Source: a virus
DNA length: 64,000 nucleotides
Virus record (IMG/VR): IMGVR_UViG_3300025108_000024
Coordinates: 28,306 to 92,305 of that record
Strand: one strand, 5' to 3'
Below, piece after piece: positions 1 through 9,906 of the stretch. Made by a program: the position numbers and the translations under genes. How positions within the stretch are numbered: position 1 is the stretch's first letter; every line of letters starts with the position of its first letter. Under the pieces are notes generated by a model. That model had not been told where the DNA came from, did no database searches, and worked only from the letters and a program-made list of their open reading frames with translations.

Positions 1-1889
1 TTTAATCCTTCATTAATTGTTTTAACAAGATCATCAAGTTGCTTTTCTCTTTCTTCTCTCTTTTTTGCAAATTCTTCTTTATTAAAAACACGGTTGAATG
101 TATCAGGTGCAACATTATATATAAGTTTGTTTCCACCACCTAATATACCACCTGTTGCAAAACCAGACATAAATACTTCAAAACCTTGTGCAGACATTTG
201 ACTCTGTATTGCACTATCTAAAGAAGCATTATATAAATATCTTTTATTAGCAGCTGGATCTTTTATCAAACCAGAATAATAATCAACAACACCAACCTGC
301 ATTGCTTCTTGATAAAGTTCCTGAACACCTTCTGATATGTTACCAGCAAAAAATCTTAATGCACCCTGTGCTCCAAACCTTACATAATCACCAAAGTTAT
401 AAACCTCAGATCTCTGTCTCCAACCTTCTTTTGTCCAAAGTGATTTTTTTCTTCCTACTACATTCTCTTGTATCTTACCATTCTTTACAAACTTTTTAGT
501 TTGCATTATTTTTTTACCAGCAGCACCAAGATTATTATCTAAAACTCTCCTAAGCCCACGGCTAAATGGAGTTACCATTGCACCAAAAGTAACTCTGTTT
601 GTTAAATAGATTAGACCTGCATTACCTTTAAGCGTTGTAAAAGCACCAGCGGCTGCTTGTTCTTGTATATCTTTTAACTGTTTTTCTGATAAATCAGTAT
701 TACCATTTTTAAACTGTTCTATAGCCATACCATTGCTTACTAAATCATTGTAAACAAAACCAGCTTCTAACCTAGACTCATCTAATGCTAGATCAATCAT
801 TCTCATATCTCTATAAAAACCACCAAAACCTGCAGCAGCTTTACCAAACTTACCCAAGCCATTAGCTACATCTTTTGTTCTATCAAAAGATCTTAATGCT
901 TGCATTGTTTCAGGTAGAAAGATTCTACCAACAACATTTTTCCCAGTTCCAAAAGCAGTCCAAAAATCTCTTGCTTTTTCTGCACTTTTTAAAGTCTTTA
1001 CCATTTGGTAACCACCATTAAACATTCTACCTACAGAAGTAGCATTACCCATTTGCCTCATTGTACGAAGCATCTTTGCAAATCTTCCTGCATTATAAAC
1101 AGATCTTGCTGCAGCAGCAGTACCTGTAGCAGCCGCTGCCGCACCAGATACACCAAATGTAGCTGGAGTTGCTGCAGTCAAAGCAGCTGTTGCTCCCCAC
1201 ATTGCTAGCTCTTCAGCTGCAATACTACTCATAATACTTATACTGTAAGCACTATTTAAAGCAAATCTATTAAATGCACCACCAAAACCTTCAGAGCTAT
1301 CATTACCTATTCTCATAGCTTCAGCCATGTCTACTGCAGCTTCTGTATCTGGATCACTGTCAAATAAATCAAAAACACCTTGGTTGTTATTGTCAAACAG
1401 GGCATCGGATAAACCAAAGAAAGAAAAACCTGGAGCAAAGTTTTTTCCAAATTGACCCATAGATCTTGAAAAGTTATCTACCCAATCAGAATTTTCATTA
1501 TAAAACTCTTCATTATTTCTTGTAGGACTAAAGCCTAATCTATGATATTGAGGATGTGCATAAAAGTGATCAAAGTTTGTATTTCTAATACTAAATGCTT
1601 CTCTTGGTTTTACATCTCTTTGTGTTGGTTTATCAAAAACTTTGTTAGCAGCAAACCAATCATCAGGATCTATTGCTGTTTGTGTTTGTGATGTAGCTTT
1701 ATTAGTAACAGGTGATCCCATATAAGGAGCAATCGTTGTTACCATATCAAGATATTCATCATCAACTGACATCAAGTAATCAGGATCATAACCTAATTCT
1801 AATATATCTGCTGGCTCCATTGAGGCAGAGTTGTCTACTATATTGTTAGATGTAGGTTCACTTAATGGGCTATCAAAGTTGTTCTCCAT
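1..1889 (-). CDS. Very long internal virion (cargo-type) protein, C-terminus cut by window edge
   Basis: An open frame runs from an ATG at 1889-1887 to the left edge without a stop, giving at least 629 residues; the protein starts MENNFDSPLSEPTSNNI. The first 200 residues are polar and acidic. The rest is helical and rich in Ala and Gly, with short hydrophobic stretches around AGAGTATAAAAARSV, but there is no clean membrane segment. It is the last visible gene of the leftward block of giant proteins that follows the muzzle-type gene. By position in crAss-like phages it is probably a capsid-internal protein ejected with the DNA. I see no catalytic motif. It could also be the start of a larger multidomain protein. 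Confidence 0.75.
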   Translation of the reverse strand, partial: MENNFDSPLSEPTSNNIVDNSASMEPADILELGYDPDYLMSVDDEYLDMVTTIAPYMGSPVTNKATSQTQTAIDPDDWFAANKVFDKPTQRDVKPREAFSIRNTNFDHFYAHPQYHRLGFSPTRNNEEFYNENSDWVDNFSRSMGQFGKNFAPGFSFFGLSDALFDNNNQGVFDLFDSDPDTEAAVDMAEAMRIGNDSSEGFGGAFNRFALNSAYSISIMSSIAAEELAMWGATAALTAATPATFGVSGAAAAATGTAAAARSVYNAGRFAKMLRTMRQMGNATSVGRMFNGGYQMVKTLKSAEKARDFWTAFGTGKNVVGRIFLPETMQALRSFDRTKDVANGLGKFGKAAAGFGGFYRDMRMIDLALDESRLEAGFVYNDLVSNGMAIEQFKNGNTDLSEKQLKDIQEQAAAGAFTTLKGNAGLIYLTNRVTFGAMVTPFSRGLRRVLDNNLGAAGKKIMQTKKFVKNGKIQENVVGRKKSLWTKEGWRQRSEVYNFGDYVRFGAQGALRFFAGNISEGVQELYQEAMQVGVVDYYSGLIKDPAANKRYLYNASLDSAIQSQMSAQGFEVFMSGFATGGILGGGNKLIYNVAPDTFNRVFNKEEFAKKREEREKQLDDLVKTINEGL

Positions 1890-1912
1890 GTCTAAATATT
1901 CTTAAAATTGGT

Positions 1913-4900
1913 TTATTTTTTATTTCTCTTATTGATAAGTGCTTGATTAGATTCAAATGTTTCCATAAGTCTAACGTTTTGCATGAAATCAGCAACTTGC
2001 TGTATGTCAGCTCTTGTAACAGGTTGACCATATCTATCTCCATATGATTGTGGATAAACAACTTTTCTTGTTCCTAAAGTATTTGTTACAAAACCATTTA
2101 CAGCTTTAGGATCATCAGGAGCATATATCTGTTCTTCTATTGAAGTTACATAACTATCTCCGTCTTTCCAAATCTTAAATGAACCAGCTTCTGGTACGTT
2201 TCTATAATAAGAACCTGTAAAGTCTATATCTGTATCAACTGAATTATATGTATATTGACTTTGTCCATACCCACTTACATCTTGATCTGAGTTGACCAAT
2301 ACTGTTACAGTTGAATATAATTCTTTTTCTTGCTTTCCAATTATACCTGTACCTGGTGCATTATCTCCAACTAACCCTACAGATTTATTCATGGCTGTTT
2401 GATCAAATCTAATCACATAAGCACCTTGGCTTTGATCACCACCTTGAGCACCATATGCATCAATATATGTTACAGTAAACAAACCTTTCTTATCATCAGC
2501 CGCTATACCTGCACTTAAATCCATCATACTTTGATTGACCATTTTTTGTGCTTTACTACCAGTTGCTTCTATTCTTTCATTTAAATCATCTTGATCAACA
2601 GTCTTAACATCACCAGCTAAAAACTGAACTCCTCCAGCATTTAATTGACTAATGAAATCACTTAAAACAACTCTCTGTTCTCCCGGCATATTAGCAAGTG
2701 TTTTAGGAGATACTAAACCTGTAGTATATGTATTAGACATAAAAGCAGTTTCATCTGTCATAAGATTAGCTGAACCACCTCTCATCAAAGTATGAATACC
2801 ATATGCTTGATAACCAGGTTCTACATCTTGAGGATTATCTCCTGCTCTTGATTGATCATAATTATAGAATCCATTTAAGGTTCTATTCATTGCATTGTAT
2901 TGTCTTGAGTATGCTTCCTTAGCCGATTCTGTAGCCCACTTTTCATCAAAGTACTGTTTACCAGTAGCATATGCACCACCTCCCATACCTGGACCATAAT
3001 AGATATTAGAATTTGCATACTCCATTCTATAAAAGGTTTCATCTATACGTGTTTTATCTGTAAATTTCTTTTCACGTGCTTTTTCAACTGCTATCTTTAC
3101 ATATTCATCTTCAGTAAGAACTTTATTATCCTTTATTATACTAGGAGCACCATACTCCTCAATGTCTTCAATAATCTCTGGTACACCTGTTGTATTTTTA
3201 AAATTTAACAACTTAGAATAATTCTCAGAAGCTCTTTTATTAAATTCCTTTTCTGCATTTACTATTCTACTTGCTAAACCAGATGTAGTATTTATTTGAT
3301 TTTTTATAACTAACGCATCTCTTGTAGATATACCAGGTGCATATTTTTTTCTATCTTCTTCTGTTGCAAAATTGTTTGATATGGTTTCATACTTAGAATT
3401 TAAAAAAGCTTGATTCTCTGGCTTTCTTAATATTTCTCTTGCTTCATTAATAGTATAAGCTTTGTCACCATTTGGACCCGGTATGTTAATTGTTTCAGGT
3501 TTTCCATTCATACCAAGAGATGCTTGATCTTTTTGATGAAAATATAATAAAGTTTCTATTTGATCATTTCTTACTTTATCTTGAGCATCTCCTAACTCTG
3601 CATTTTTTTGTGCGTAAATATCAGTATCTGCATTTGGATTACCATCTGCATCTGTATTAAATGCTACATTACCTGATAAGCCACCACTAAAATTATCTAA
3701 TGCTTTTTTTATTGCTGGATCAATATAAGCACCAGCTGCCTTTAATTCATTTATTCTATTTAATCTATTCTCCTCTGCTTTAAACGCATTATTCTGAGCA
3801 TCTCTAATCATATTAAGTTTATGTCTTTCTATATCTCTTTGAAAGTCATTTACCATAGGAACTCTTTTGGCTCCTTGCATAGAGTAAGATTTAGCAGCTG
3901 CTCTTAAATCATCACTAATATTCCAATTCATTAAAGAACCATAGGCTCTGTTTAAAAGACTTTCTTCATCCGTAGTAAGTTGTCCCATCTTTTCAACCAA
4001 CTCAGAATTAGCAGTAGCTTGTTCTTCTACTTCTTGTCTCTCAGTCATCACATCTAAATAAGAGTCCTTTTCTATTTGTGTTAGATTTTCTTCTCCTACT
4101 TCTTTTATTCTATTTTCATGCTTTTGTCTAAGCTCATCTAATTCTTTACTCTTTCCTTCAAACTGAAGTTGTAGTTCGTTAGCTTTAAAAGTAATATCAG
4201 AAATTGTGTTCTCAGCCCAAGCAACTCTACCTTCATTGATTGTAGAATATTGCCCAGCTTCAACTCCTCTTTCTGCATGTCTTCTTGCTTGTACGTAACT
4301 ATCTGCAGCATATGCTTGTTGTACTTTACCATTTGTTGCTAAAGCTCTTTTAACTCTATCATATGAAGCATCATATATTAAACTACCATTTGTTTGTTTA
4401 ATAATAAACTTCTTGTCTTTTGTAAAATAAAAATCTTCTGCCTCAATACCTGATTCCTTAAGATAATCTAATGCCATATCATACAGGTTGGCATTAGCTA
4501 CATACTTAGGCATTGGTTTATTCATAGCTTCCTCTGGGCTTGCATTAATAAAATCATCCATTTGATAATTCATATAATCAATACCTGTCTGCCAATATTG
4601 TTGACTAGCTTTTAAATTTGGAGCATCCAATAAACTTTGAGCCCTGCCTAATTCTCCTTTATACTTAGCAGTTCTATATATGTCTTGTTGGATTAGTTTG
4701 TTTTCTATAAATGGATTAAACACACCTTTTGCTGCATCTACATTTTTACCTATAGATAAATCCATATCTGCAATTTTATTAATAGAGGGCACAAGCTTAT
4801 CAGCAAATTGATCTCTCTGTGCTTTAGTGTCTTCTCTACTCATATCGGCATAAATCACACTGCCATATAAATCATTTAATTGCTTGTAGTTGGTATCATA

Positions 4901-5005
4901 TCTATCCTGTCTTGTACTTAAAACAGCTTGAGCAAACTTAAAGTCTGGTTCAAAAGCTGTGTACTCCGGTGTATATGATTCTATTCCTGGTATATAAGTT
5001 GCCAT
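1913..5005 (-). CDS. Large internal virion protein, 1030 residues (crAss-like cargo type)
   Basis: The N-terminus MATYIPGIESYTPEYTAFEP followed by TRQDRYDTNYKQLNDLYG resembles an opening I associate with large structural proteins of crAss-like and flavobacterial podoviruses (YIPG, then PDF, then a YD.....QLN.LYG helix). The middle (roughly residues 250-480) is strongly helical and charged, coiled-coil-like; the C-terminal third is rich in Gly, Tyr and Asp and probably beta. There is no enzyme motif, no signal peptide and no membrane segment. It lies 23 bases from the next gene and 59 from the previous one, in the same operon as the other giant proteins. Role as an ejected or capsid-internal component is inferred from context. 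Confidence 0.75.
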   Translation of the reverse strand: MATYIPGIESYTPEYTAFEPDFKFAQAVLSTRQDRYDTNYKQLNDLYGSVIYADMSREDTKAQRDQFADKLVPSINKIADMDLSIGKNVDAAKGVFNPFIENKLIQQDIYRTAKYKGELGRAQSLLDAPNLKASQQYWQTGIDYMNYQMDDFINASPEEAMNKPMPKYVANANLYDMALDYLKESGIEAEDFYFTKDKKFIIKQTNGSLIYDASYDRVKRALATNGKVQQAYAADSYVQARRHAERGVEAGQYSTINEGRVAWAENTISDITFKANELQLQFEGKSKELDELRQKHENRIKEVGEENLTQIEKDSYLDVMTERQEVEEQATANSELVEKMGQLTTDEESLLNRAYGSLMNWNISDDLRAAAKSYSMQGAKRVPMVNDFQRDIERHKLNMIRDAQNNAFKAEENRLNRINELKAAGAYIDPAIKKALDNFSGGLSGNVAFNTDADGNPNADTDIYAQKNAELGDAQDKVRNDQIETLLYFHQKDQASLGMNGKPETINIPGPNGDKAYTINEAREILRKPENQAFLNSKYETISNNFATEEDRKKYAPGISTRDALVIKNQINTTSGLASRIVNAEKEFNKRASENYSKLLNFKNTTGVPEIIEDIEEYGAPSIIKDNKVLTEDEYVKIAVEKAREKKFTDKTRIDETFYRMEYANSNIYYGPGMGGGAYATGKQYFDEKWATESAKEAYSRQYNAMNRTLNGFYNYDQSRAGDNPQDVEPGYQAYGIHTLMRGGSANLMTDETAFMSNTYTTGLVSPKTLANMPGEQRVVLSDFISQLNAGGVQFLAGDVKTVDQDDLNERIEATGSKAQKMVNQSMMDLSAGIAADDKKGLFTVTYIDAYGAQGGDQSQGAYVIRFDQTAMNKSVGLVGDNAPGTGIIGKQEKELYSTVTVLVNSDQDVSGYGQSQYTYNSVDTDIDFTGSYYRNVPEAGSFKIWKDGDSYVTSIEEQIYAPDDPKAVNGFVTNTLGTRKVVYPQSYGDRYGQPVTRADIQQVADFMQNVRLMETFESNQALINKRNKK

Positions 5006-5064
5006 AGGTCTAAATTACTAAAATTTTTTAAGTTTTAAAAGGTTTTTCATTACACTTTTAGGGT

Positions 5065-7584
5065 TTACATTAACGTAGTCCCTGTATAAAATGGCGTTGC
5101 ATAAGGCTTTATTTCTTTACCATTTTTCCCTGTGGCACCATTAGCTGCATTAATTGCAGCTATCATCTCTGGAGTAATTCCCATTTGATTTGCTCTATTG
5201 CCACCAGGTACAACAGTACTTTCTGTAGCAACACCACTATCCATATACTTTAATAAGTCTCCCTTAAGACCTGATTCACCAAACTGATTATAAAGATCTT
5301 GTATGTTTGATAAACGTTGTTGTCTTAAAGCTTCTGCATTTTGCGTTTTAGAACCTTTTATTTTTCTACCATCTGTAAAGTCTATTGCTCCACCTGCTAC
5401 TGGATCAATATTAAACTGATCATAAAGACTATTTAGATTGTAAGCACGGTTTGCATTTGTTAATGCATCGGCTTGCCAATTCATAAAGTCATTCATGTCT
5501 TTATTTTTTTCATTTAATCTTTGTTGTTGTGCTACAACAGTACCATCATATTCAAAGTCTGTTCTCTTTGCATCCTCAAGATTAAAACGTGCATCTAATT
5601 GAGCATTCATTGCTTTACCTTGATTAATTGTACCAATATTAAATTTTTTATTTCTAGCAAATACATTTGCTGCATTCTTCATTCCCATACCAGATTGCTT
5701 TGCTAAACTAGCATCTAACCCTTGACGTCCCCCAAAAGAACCTAATACATTAGCAGCTATATTATACTTTTCATTAACATCTGCTATTTCTCTTGTTGGA
5801 TCATTTAGTACATAATCAACACGTGATCTTTCTAATTTTTTTCTGAATGGTTCAAAGTAATCTCTTTTTCTTAATCCAATAGCAGCTCCTTTATAAAGGT
5901 CTTGTGTATAGAAATCCATTTCAGGTTTTCTAAAGTCTTGTATTTCTTCTGGATCATCTAACTCTTCTACTTTCTTTTTCTCTTCCACTTCCTTTTCGTA
6001 AGGATCTATTTCAAAAGTTCCTGGTAATCTAGATGATGTCCAATCTCCAAGTTTACCATCTACTCCATTAGCTGAACCTTCTCCTCCAGGGAACCCCATG
6101 TTTTTTGTCATGTCAGTTCTCATTGCAAGAAGCTGATCTTCACTCATGGCTTTATAACCCTTTTCTATTCTTTCCTTCTCTATACTTGAAACAAACTCCG
6201 GTATATATGTATCATTAACATACTGTTGGAATGCTGCAACTTTTGGATTTCTTGCACCTGCAGGATAATCTTTTAATGAATCTACTATTTCTTGTATTTT
6301 ATCTTCTCCGTAAATAGGTCCCCACTTAGCTTGCCATGTTTCCATATTAGCAGAAGCCTTATCATAAAGACCCGTCTCTTTATCTAATCTTTGTCTACCT
6401 GGCATACTAGTAGTACCAAGCCCTGCAAAATCTACATGAATACCTTTTCCATCTAAAAGTTCAAAGTAACTTTGATCAATTGTATTTTTTCTTTTAGACT
6501 TAGGTGTTGATTTTGTAGGCTTTTTGGTTGTCTGTGCAGCAGGTGGATTTTCTTCCTCTTGTGAGCTACCGGATCCAGTAAATTGTTTCTTTATACCTGC
6601 CAATGTTTGATCTAAACCAGTTTTTCCATTTGCTTGATATGCATCTTTTGCTTGCTGTACCAGTTTGGCTATTGTCTCGTTATTTAATGCAGCGGGTGTA
6701 TTTAAAGTTATTAAAGTTTCAAAGTCCTCATCACTCTCCGGATCTCCAGCAATATCAGGTAGACTATCTTGAGCTTTTGGTAACATTTCTGCACCATACT
6801 TAGCTGTTGGCCCTTGACCACTTCTGCTGATTAAGTCTTGCATAGCTAACATTTGAGCTTGTTGTTCTGGGCTCATACCATCAAACATTCTTTGTGCTGC
6901 TTGCTCTCTTGTTATATTTTCTACCTTTTGTGTAAATTCTATAGGATCTATTCCTTGTGACATAAGATAAGGATGAGCTGTAACAGGAACACCATCACTA
7001 AACTGTTTCTTAGACTCTTGTCCAAAGGCTAGCTTAGATAAACTCATTTGATTTTTTTCTCTCATAAGTTCAGCACTCTTTAATTTAATGTCATCAATAA
7101 AAGGATCACTCATTGCACCAATGAATTCATTTAATTGAAACTTTTTTGATACATCTGCTGGAGTCATTTTTTTTCTAGATTCTACACCAAACTCTGCAAG
7201 CTCTTGTCTGTTGAACTTCATCTTTTGTGTATCAGAAAAAATAAATGACTGTTCTGGTAAGTACATAGGGACACCGCCACTACTATGTCTTGGACCAGTT
7301 ATATTATAAAGACCAAATTTGCCATCATCACTTAAATCTGTAAGAACTGTTTCACCACCTTCAGCTTCAAGATTTGCCATTTCTCTAGGAACAGAAGATA
7401 ATGAATATCTTACACCATCACTATTGGTGCCATTAGAGTTCATACCATATCCTTCTTGAGAAGTAACTAAACCAAAATCAAACTGATCTCCAGTAGTTAA
7501 ACCACCGCGTTGTAGTTTTTTTACAACCTTACCATCTTTAAGTTCAAAACCTTTGGGTAAACTATTTATTTTAATCTTTGCCAT
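5065..7584 (-). CDS. Internal virion protein, 839 residues, with LPKAQ-SLPD motif
   Basis: The first 130 residues carry a signature I know from Bacteroidetes phages: EAEGGETVLTDLSDDGKFGL, then GPRHSSGGVPMYLPEQSF and IFSDTQKM. This looks like a compact beta domain of a packaged protein. Near residue 265 is LPKAQDSLPDI, repeated almost exactly in the upstream neighbour. The middle is charged, with a Lys/Thr/Pro-rich linker (TTKKPTKSTPKSKRKN); the C-terminal half is helical and rich in Asn and Gln. The gene starts 2 bases after the stop of the upstream 757-residue gene. The ATG follows an A/T-only leader typical of this phage. No catalytic residues recognised. Confidence 0.72.
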   Translation of the reverse strand: MAKIKINSLPKGFELKDGKVVKKLQRGGLTTGDQFDFGLVTSQEGYGMNSNGTNSDGVRYSLSSVPREMANLEAEGGETVLTDLSDDGKFGLYNITGPRHSSGGVPMYLPEQSFIFSDTQKMKFNRQELAEFGVESRKKMTPADVSKKFQLNEFIGAMSDPFIDDIKLKSAELMREKNQMSLSKLAFGQESKKQFSDGVPVTAHPYLMSQGIDPIEFTQKVENITREQAAQRMFDGMSPEQQAQMLAMQDLISRSGQGPTAKYGAEMLPKAQDSLPDIAGDPESDEDFETLITLNTPAALNNETIAKLVQQAKDAYQANGKTGLDQTLAGIKKQFTGSGSSQEEENPPAAQTTKKPTKSTPKSKRKNTIDQSYFELLDGKGIHVDFAGLGTTSMPGRQRLDKETGLYDKASANMETWQAKWGPIYGEDKIQEIVDSLKDYPAGARNPKVAAFQQYVNDTYIPEFVSSIEKERIEKGYKAMSEDQLLAMRTDMTKNMGFPGGEGSANGVDGKLGDWTSSRLPGTFEIDPYEKEVEEKKKVEELDDPEEIQDFRKPEMDFYTQDLYKGAAIGLRKRDYFEPFRKKLERSRVDYVLNDPTREIADVNEKYNIAANVLGSFGGRQGLDASLAKQSGMGMKNAANVFARNKKFNIGTINQGKAMNAQLDARFNLEDAKRTDFEYDGTVVAQQQRLNEKNKDMNDFMNWQADALTNANRAYNLNSLYDQFNIDPVAGGAIDFTDGRKIKGSKTQNAEALRQQRLSNIQDLYNQFGESGLKGDLLKYMDSGVATESTVVPGGNRANQMGITPEMIAAINAANGATGKNGKEIKPYATPFYTGTTLM

Positions 7585-7586
7585 AA

Positions 7587-9860
7587 TTATAATATTTCTA
7601 TATCAGCACCTGCTGCTATTAATGCAGCTAATGTATCATTATCAACTTCTATTTCTCCACCACCTTGCATTTCATCTTTATGAAGATAACCTAGTTTCTT
7701 CATTCTTTCATGATCAGCTGGTTCATTGGCTTTATATCCTTTACCTGTTTTAGGATCAAACATCATATGTGCTTCAAACTCACCACCTTTTTTTAGTTCA
7801 GCACCATATCTTGTAAGTTGTTGAGCATAAGCATCTACAAGCATATCATTTTCATTCAGACCATATTGATCTGTTGTCCCTCTTTTATTTAGTGGATTTT
7901 CAACTGTAGCAAAAATGTCATCTGCACCAAAGCCACGTAGCTCTTTATCCCGTTTTTTTGCTTTGTTTTCTGCATATATTTCATTTGCAAGGTTACTTGC
8001 CTTAACAAGGAAATTAGCACCTGCCCCAACGGCTTGAACTGTAGGATCGTTCTTTATAAAGTTCTGAGCCTTTTTTATACCTGTCCCTATACTTCTATTT
8101 CTTTCTACAGTTGGAGTTGTAGCTTGTAGATCTAAAGTTGCTTCAGCAGTTGCTTCATCTACATATGGGGGTGTTGTTGTTTGATCTGTATTTGATTTTT
8201 TACCTGCTTGTAATTGAGCGTCTTTAACAATTTGAGTATCTCTTTTATAATCAGTCATGGGATTAAAGTAATTACTAAAATCCCCTGATTCTAAAATATT
8301 TTTTCCAAAAAGACCTTGTTGTTCTTGAAAAGGTGTTGGCCCCATAGGAGAATCTGATGGTATGTTTAAATTATTTAAAAAGCTCATGTCTGGTAAACTA
8401 TATTGAGCTTTTGGTAATAGTCCACCGTATTTTTTGTTTTCTAACATTTCCATGACAGACTTAGCTTTATCTTCTATAAAAGGTGCTGCTTTGTCATTTA
8501 TAAAAGACTTAGCTCCATTAACACCATTATTAAAAAAGGCTCCTAACTTAGACATTGCTTCTTCAAGATCTGATTTTGATGGAGCTTCTGGTTGACTTGG
8601 TGTATCATTTAAATAATTGTTATAGTCTTGCTTTGCAGTACCAGTCATTCTTGTAACTGGATCTTTCATAGCCCATTCCTTAAACGTTAGTTTTGAATCA
8701 GTACTTAAAATGCTTTTGTCCTTTTCTAGAATACTAGTATTGGTATCCTCAACTGGAACTGCGTCTGTAACACCACTATAAATAAAGGGATTATCATTAC
8801 TCATAGATTTATTACCCAACATTAAATCTTTGTAGTCTGCTTTCTTATTTTCTAATTGTTCTTTAGACAATGTACTACCATCATAGCTTGATCTGTTAAG
8901 ATTAAGACCTTGATCAGAATCATATTTTTTAGATGCTAGCATCATTTCTAAATCAGTAAGATCCGTGGTTTTTAAATTTTCTACTACATTATTGTATGTA
9001 TTGTCAAAATTAAGTTTCTTTTTTTGATCTTTACCTAATAGCTTGTAGTCTTCTTCACTGCTTGCATTTATTGATTCATATTTTTTAGTGTCCGTATTAA
9101 AATCTAATAAGCTGTATTTTTGTAAATCACTATTAAACTGATCATTAGTTCTTAAAGTATTATTTGTTAAATCTGTAAAGTTTAAATTATAATCTTCAAT
9201 GTTAGAACCATTGCTATTTATAGTAAATTCATTTAATGCTTCTTGGCTTCTTTTAAACCTAGCTCTTTTAGCTCCCATATCACTAAAAGCACCATCTCTT
9301 AAACCATCTCCGTTTAAGTCTTTTGTTCCAAATAAATCACCAGCTGCATCATCTAATAACATAGCAGCTCCCATAAGATTACCTGTTGCTGCTACAGGTG
9401 GTAAGTATAATGGTCTACGTGGTTGACCTGAACCAAAGAGAGGACCTCTTCCACTATTACCACTACCACCAAATTGCATTTGAGGTTGACTTGTGCTTTG
9501 TGCAGCTTGTTTAGCCATCTCAATAATACTTTCTTGGCTTGGAGCTTGATCATTAGGATCTTGCTGTTGCTGAGGTTGTTGAAGCTGCTGTTCTTGTTGT
9601 TGTTGTTGTTGTAAATTTTGTTTCTCTAAAATTTCTGCTGATTGAAATAAATCAACAACTGCACTTGGTGAATAACCAACTGCTTCAAGTACTTGACTCA
9701 TTTGAGAAGCCTCTACACCTTCAGCCATTAACTTAATTATAATTTCTTCAGGAGTCTGACCATCATTAGCCATCATCTTAAATTCATCATAAATAGGTTG
9801 TATAGCAACATTAATTGATTGCTGATCTCTGCTGTCTACACTTTTATTGTTTAAATCCAT
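7587..9860 (-). CDS. Internal virion protein, 757 residues, poly-Gln tract
   Basis: The N-terminal 75 residues look like a small helical domain (DGQTPEEIIIKLMAEGVEAS, then VLEAVGYSP). A glutamine run of about 20 residues (roughly 82-100, interrupted by Glu, Leu and Pro) follows, then a low-complexity Asn/Asp-rich region. Near residue 500 is YGGLLPKAQYSLPDM, shared with the next gene. The C-terminus has KKGGEFEAHMMFDPKTGKGY and MQGGGEIEVDND, Gly-Gly-Glu turns typical of this family of phage internal proteins. A promoter-type motif lies 21 bases before the ATG, so this gene probably heads its own transcript with the two genes to its left. Function unknown. Confidence 0.7.
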   Translation of the reverse strand: MDLNNKSVDSRDQQSINVAIQPIYDEFKMMANDGQTPEEIIIKLMAEGVEASQMSQVLEAVGYSPSAVVDLFQSAEILEKQNLQQQQQQEQQLQQPQQQQDPNDQAPSQESIIEMAKQAAQSTSQPQMQFGGSGNSGRGPLFGSGQPRRPLYLPPVAATGNLMGAAMLLDDAAGDLFGTKDLNGDGLRDGAFSDMGAKRARFKRSQEALNEFTINSNGSNIEDYNLNFTDLTNNTLRTNDQFNSDLQKYSLLDFNTDTKKYESINASSEEDYKLLGKDQKKKLNFDNTYNNVVENLKTTDLTDLEMMLASKKYDSDQGLNLNRSSYDGSTLSKEQLENKKADYKDLMLGNKSMSNDNPFIYSGVTDAVPVEDTNTSILEKDKSILSTDSKLTFKEWAMKDPVTRMTGTAKQDYNNYLNDTPSQPEAPSKSDLEEAMSKLGAFFNNGVNGAKSFINDKAAPFIEDKAKSVMEMLENKKYGGLLPKAQYSLPDMSFLNNLNIPSDSPMGPTPFQEQQGLFGKNILESGDFSNYFNPMTDYKRDTQIVKDAQLQAGKKSNTDQTTTPPYVDEATAEATLDLQATTPTVERNRSIGTGIKKAQNFIKNDPTVQAVGAGANFLVKASNLANEIYAENKAKKRDKELRGFGADDIFATVENPLNKRGTTDQYGLNENDMLVDAYAQQLTRYGAELKKGGEFEAHMMFDPKTGKGYKANEPADHERMKKLGYLHKDEMQGGGEIEVDNDTLAALIAAGADIEIL

Positions 9861-9880
9861 TGCCTATATAGTATAACATT

Positions 9881-9890
9881 AATATACAAA
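9881..9890 (-). promoter_or_regulatory. Promoter-type motif TTTGTATATT
   Basis: On the minus strand the sequence reads TTTGTATATT, 20 bases before the ATG of the 757-residue gene, in the only gap of this part of the operon. The same ten bases stand before five other leftward units. Confidence 0.5.
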
Positions 9891-9906
9891 TAATTGAGGA
9901 GAATGC

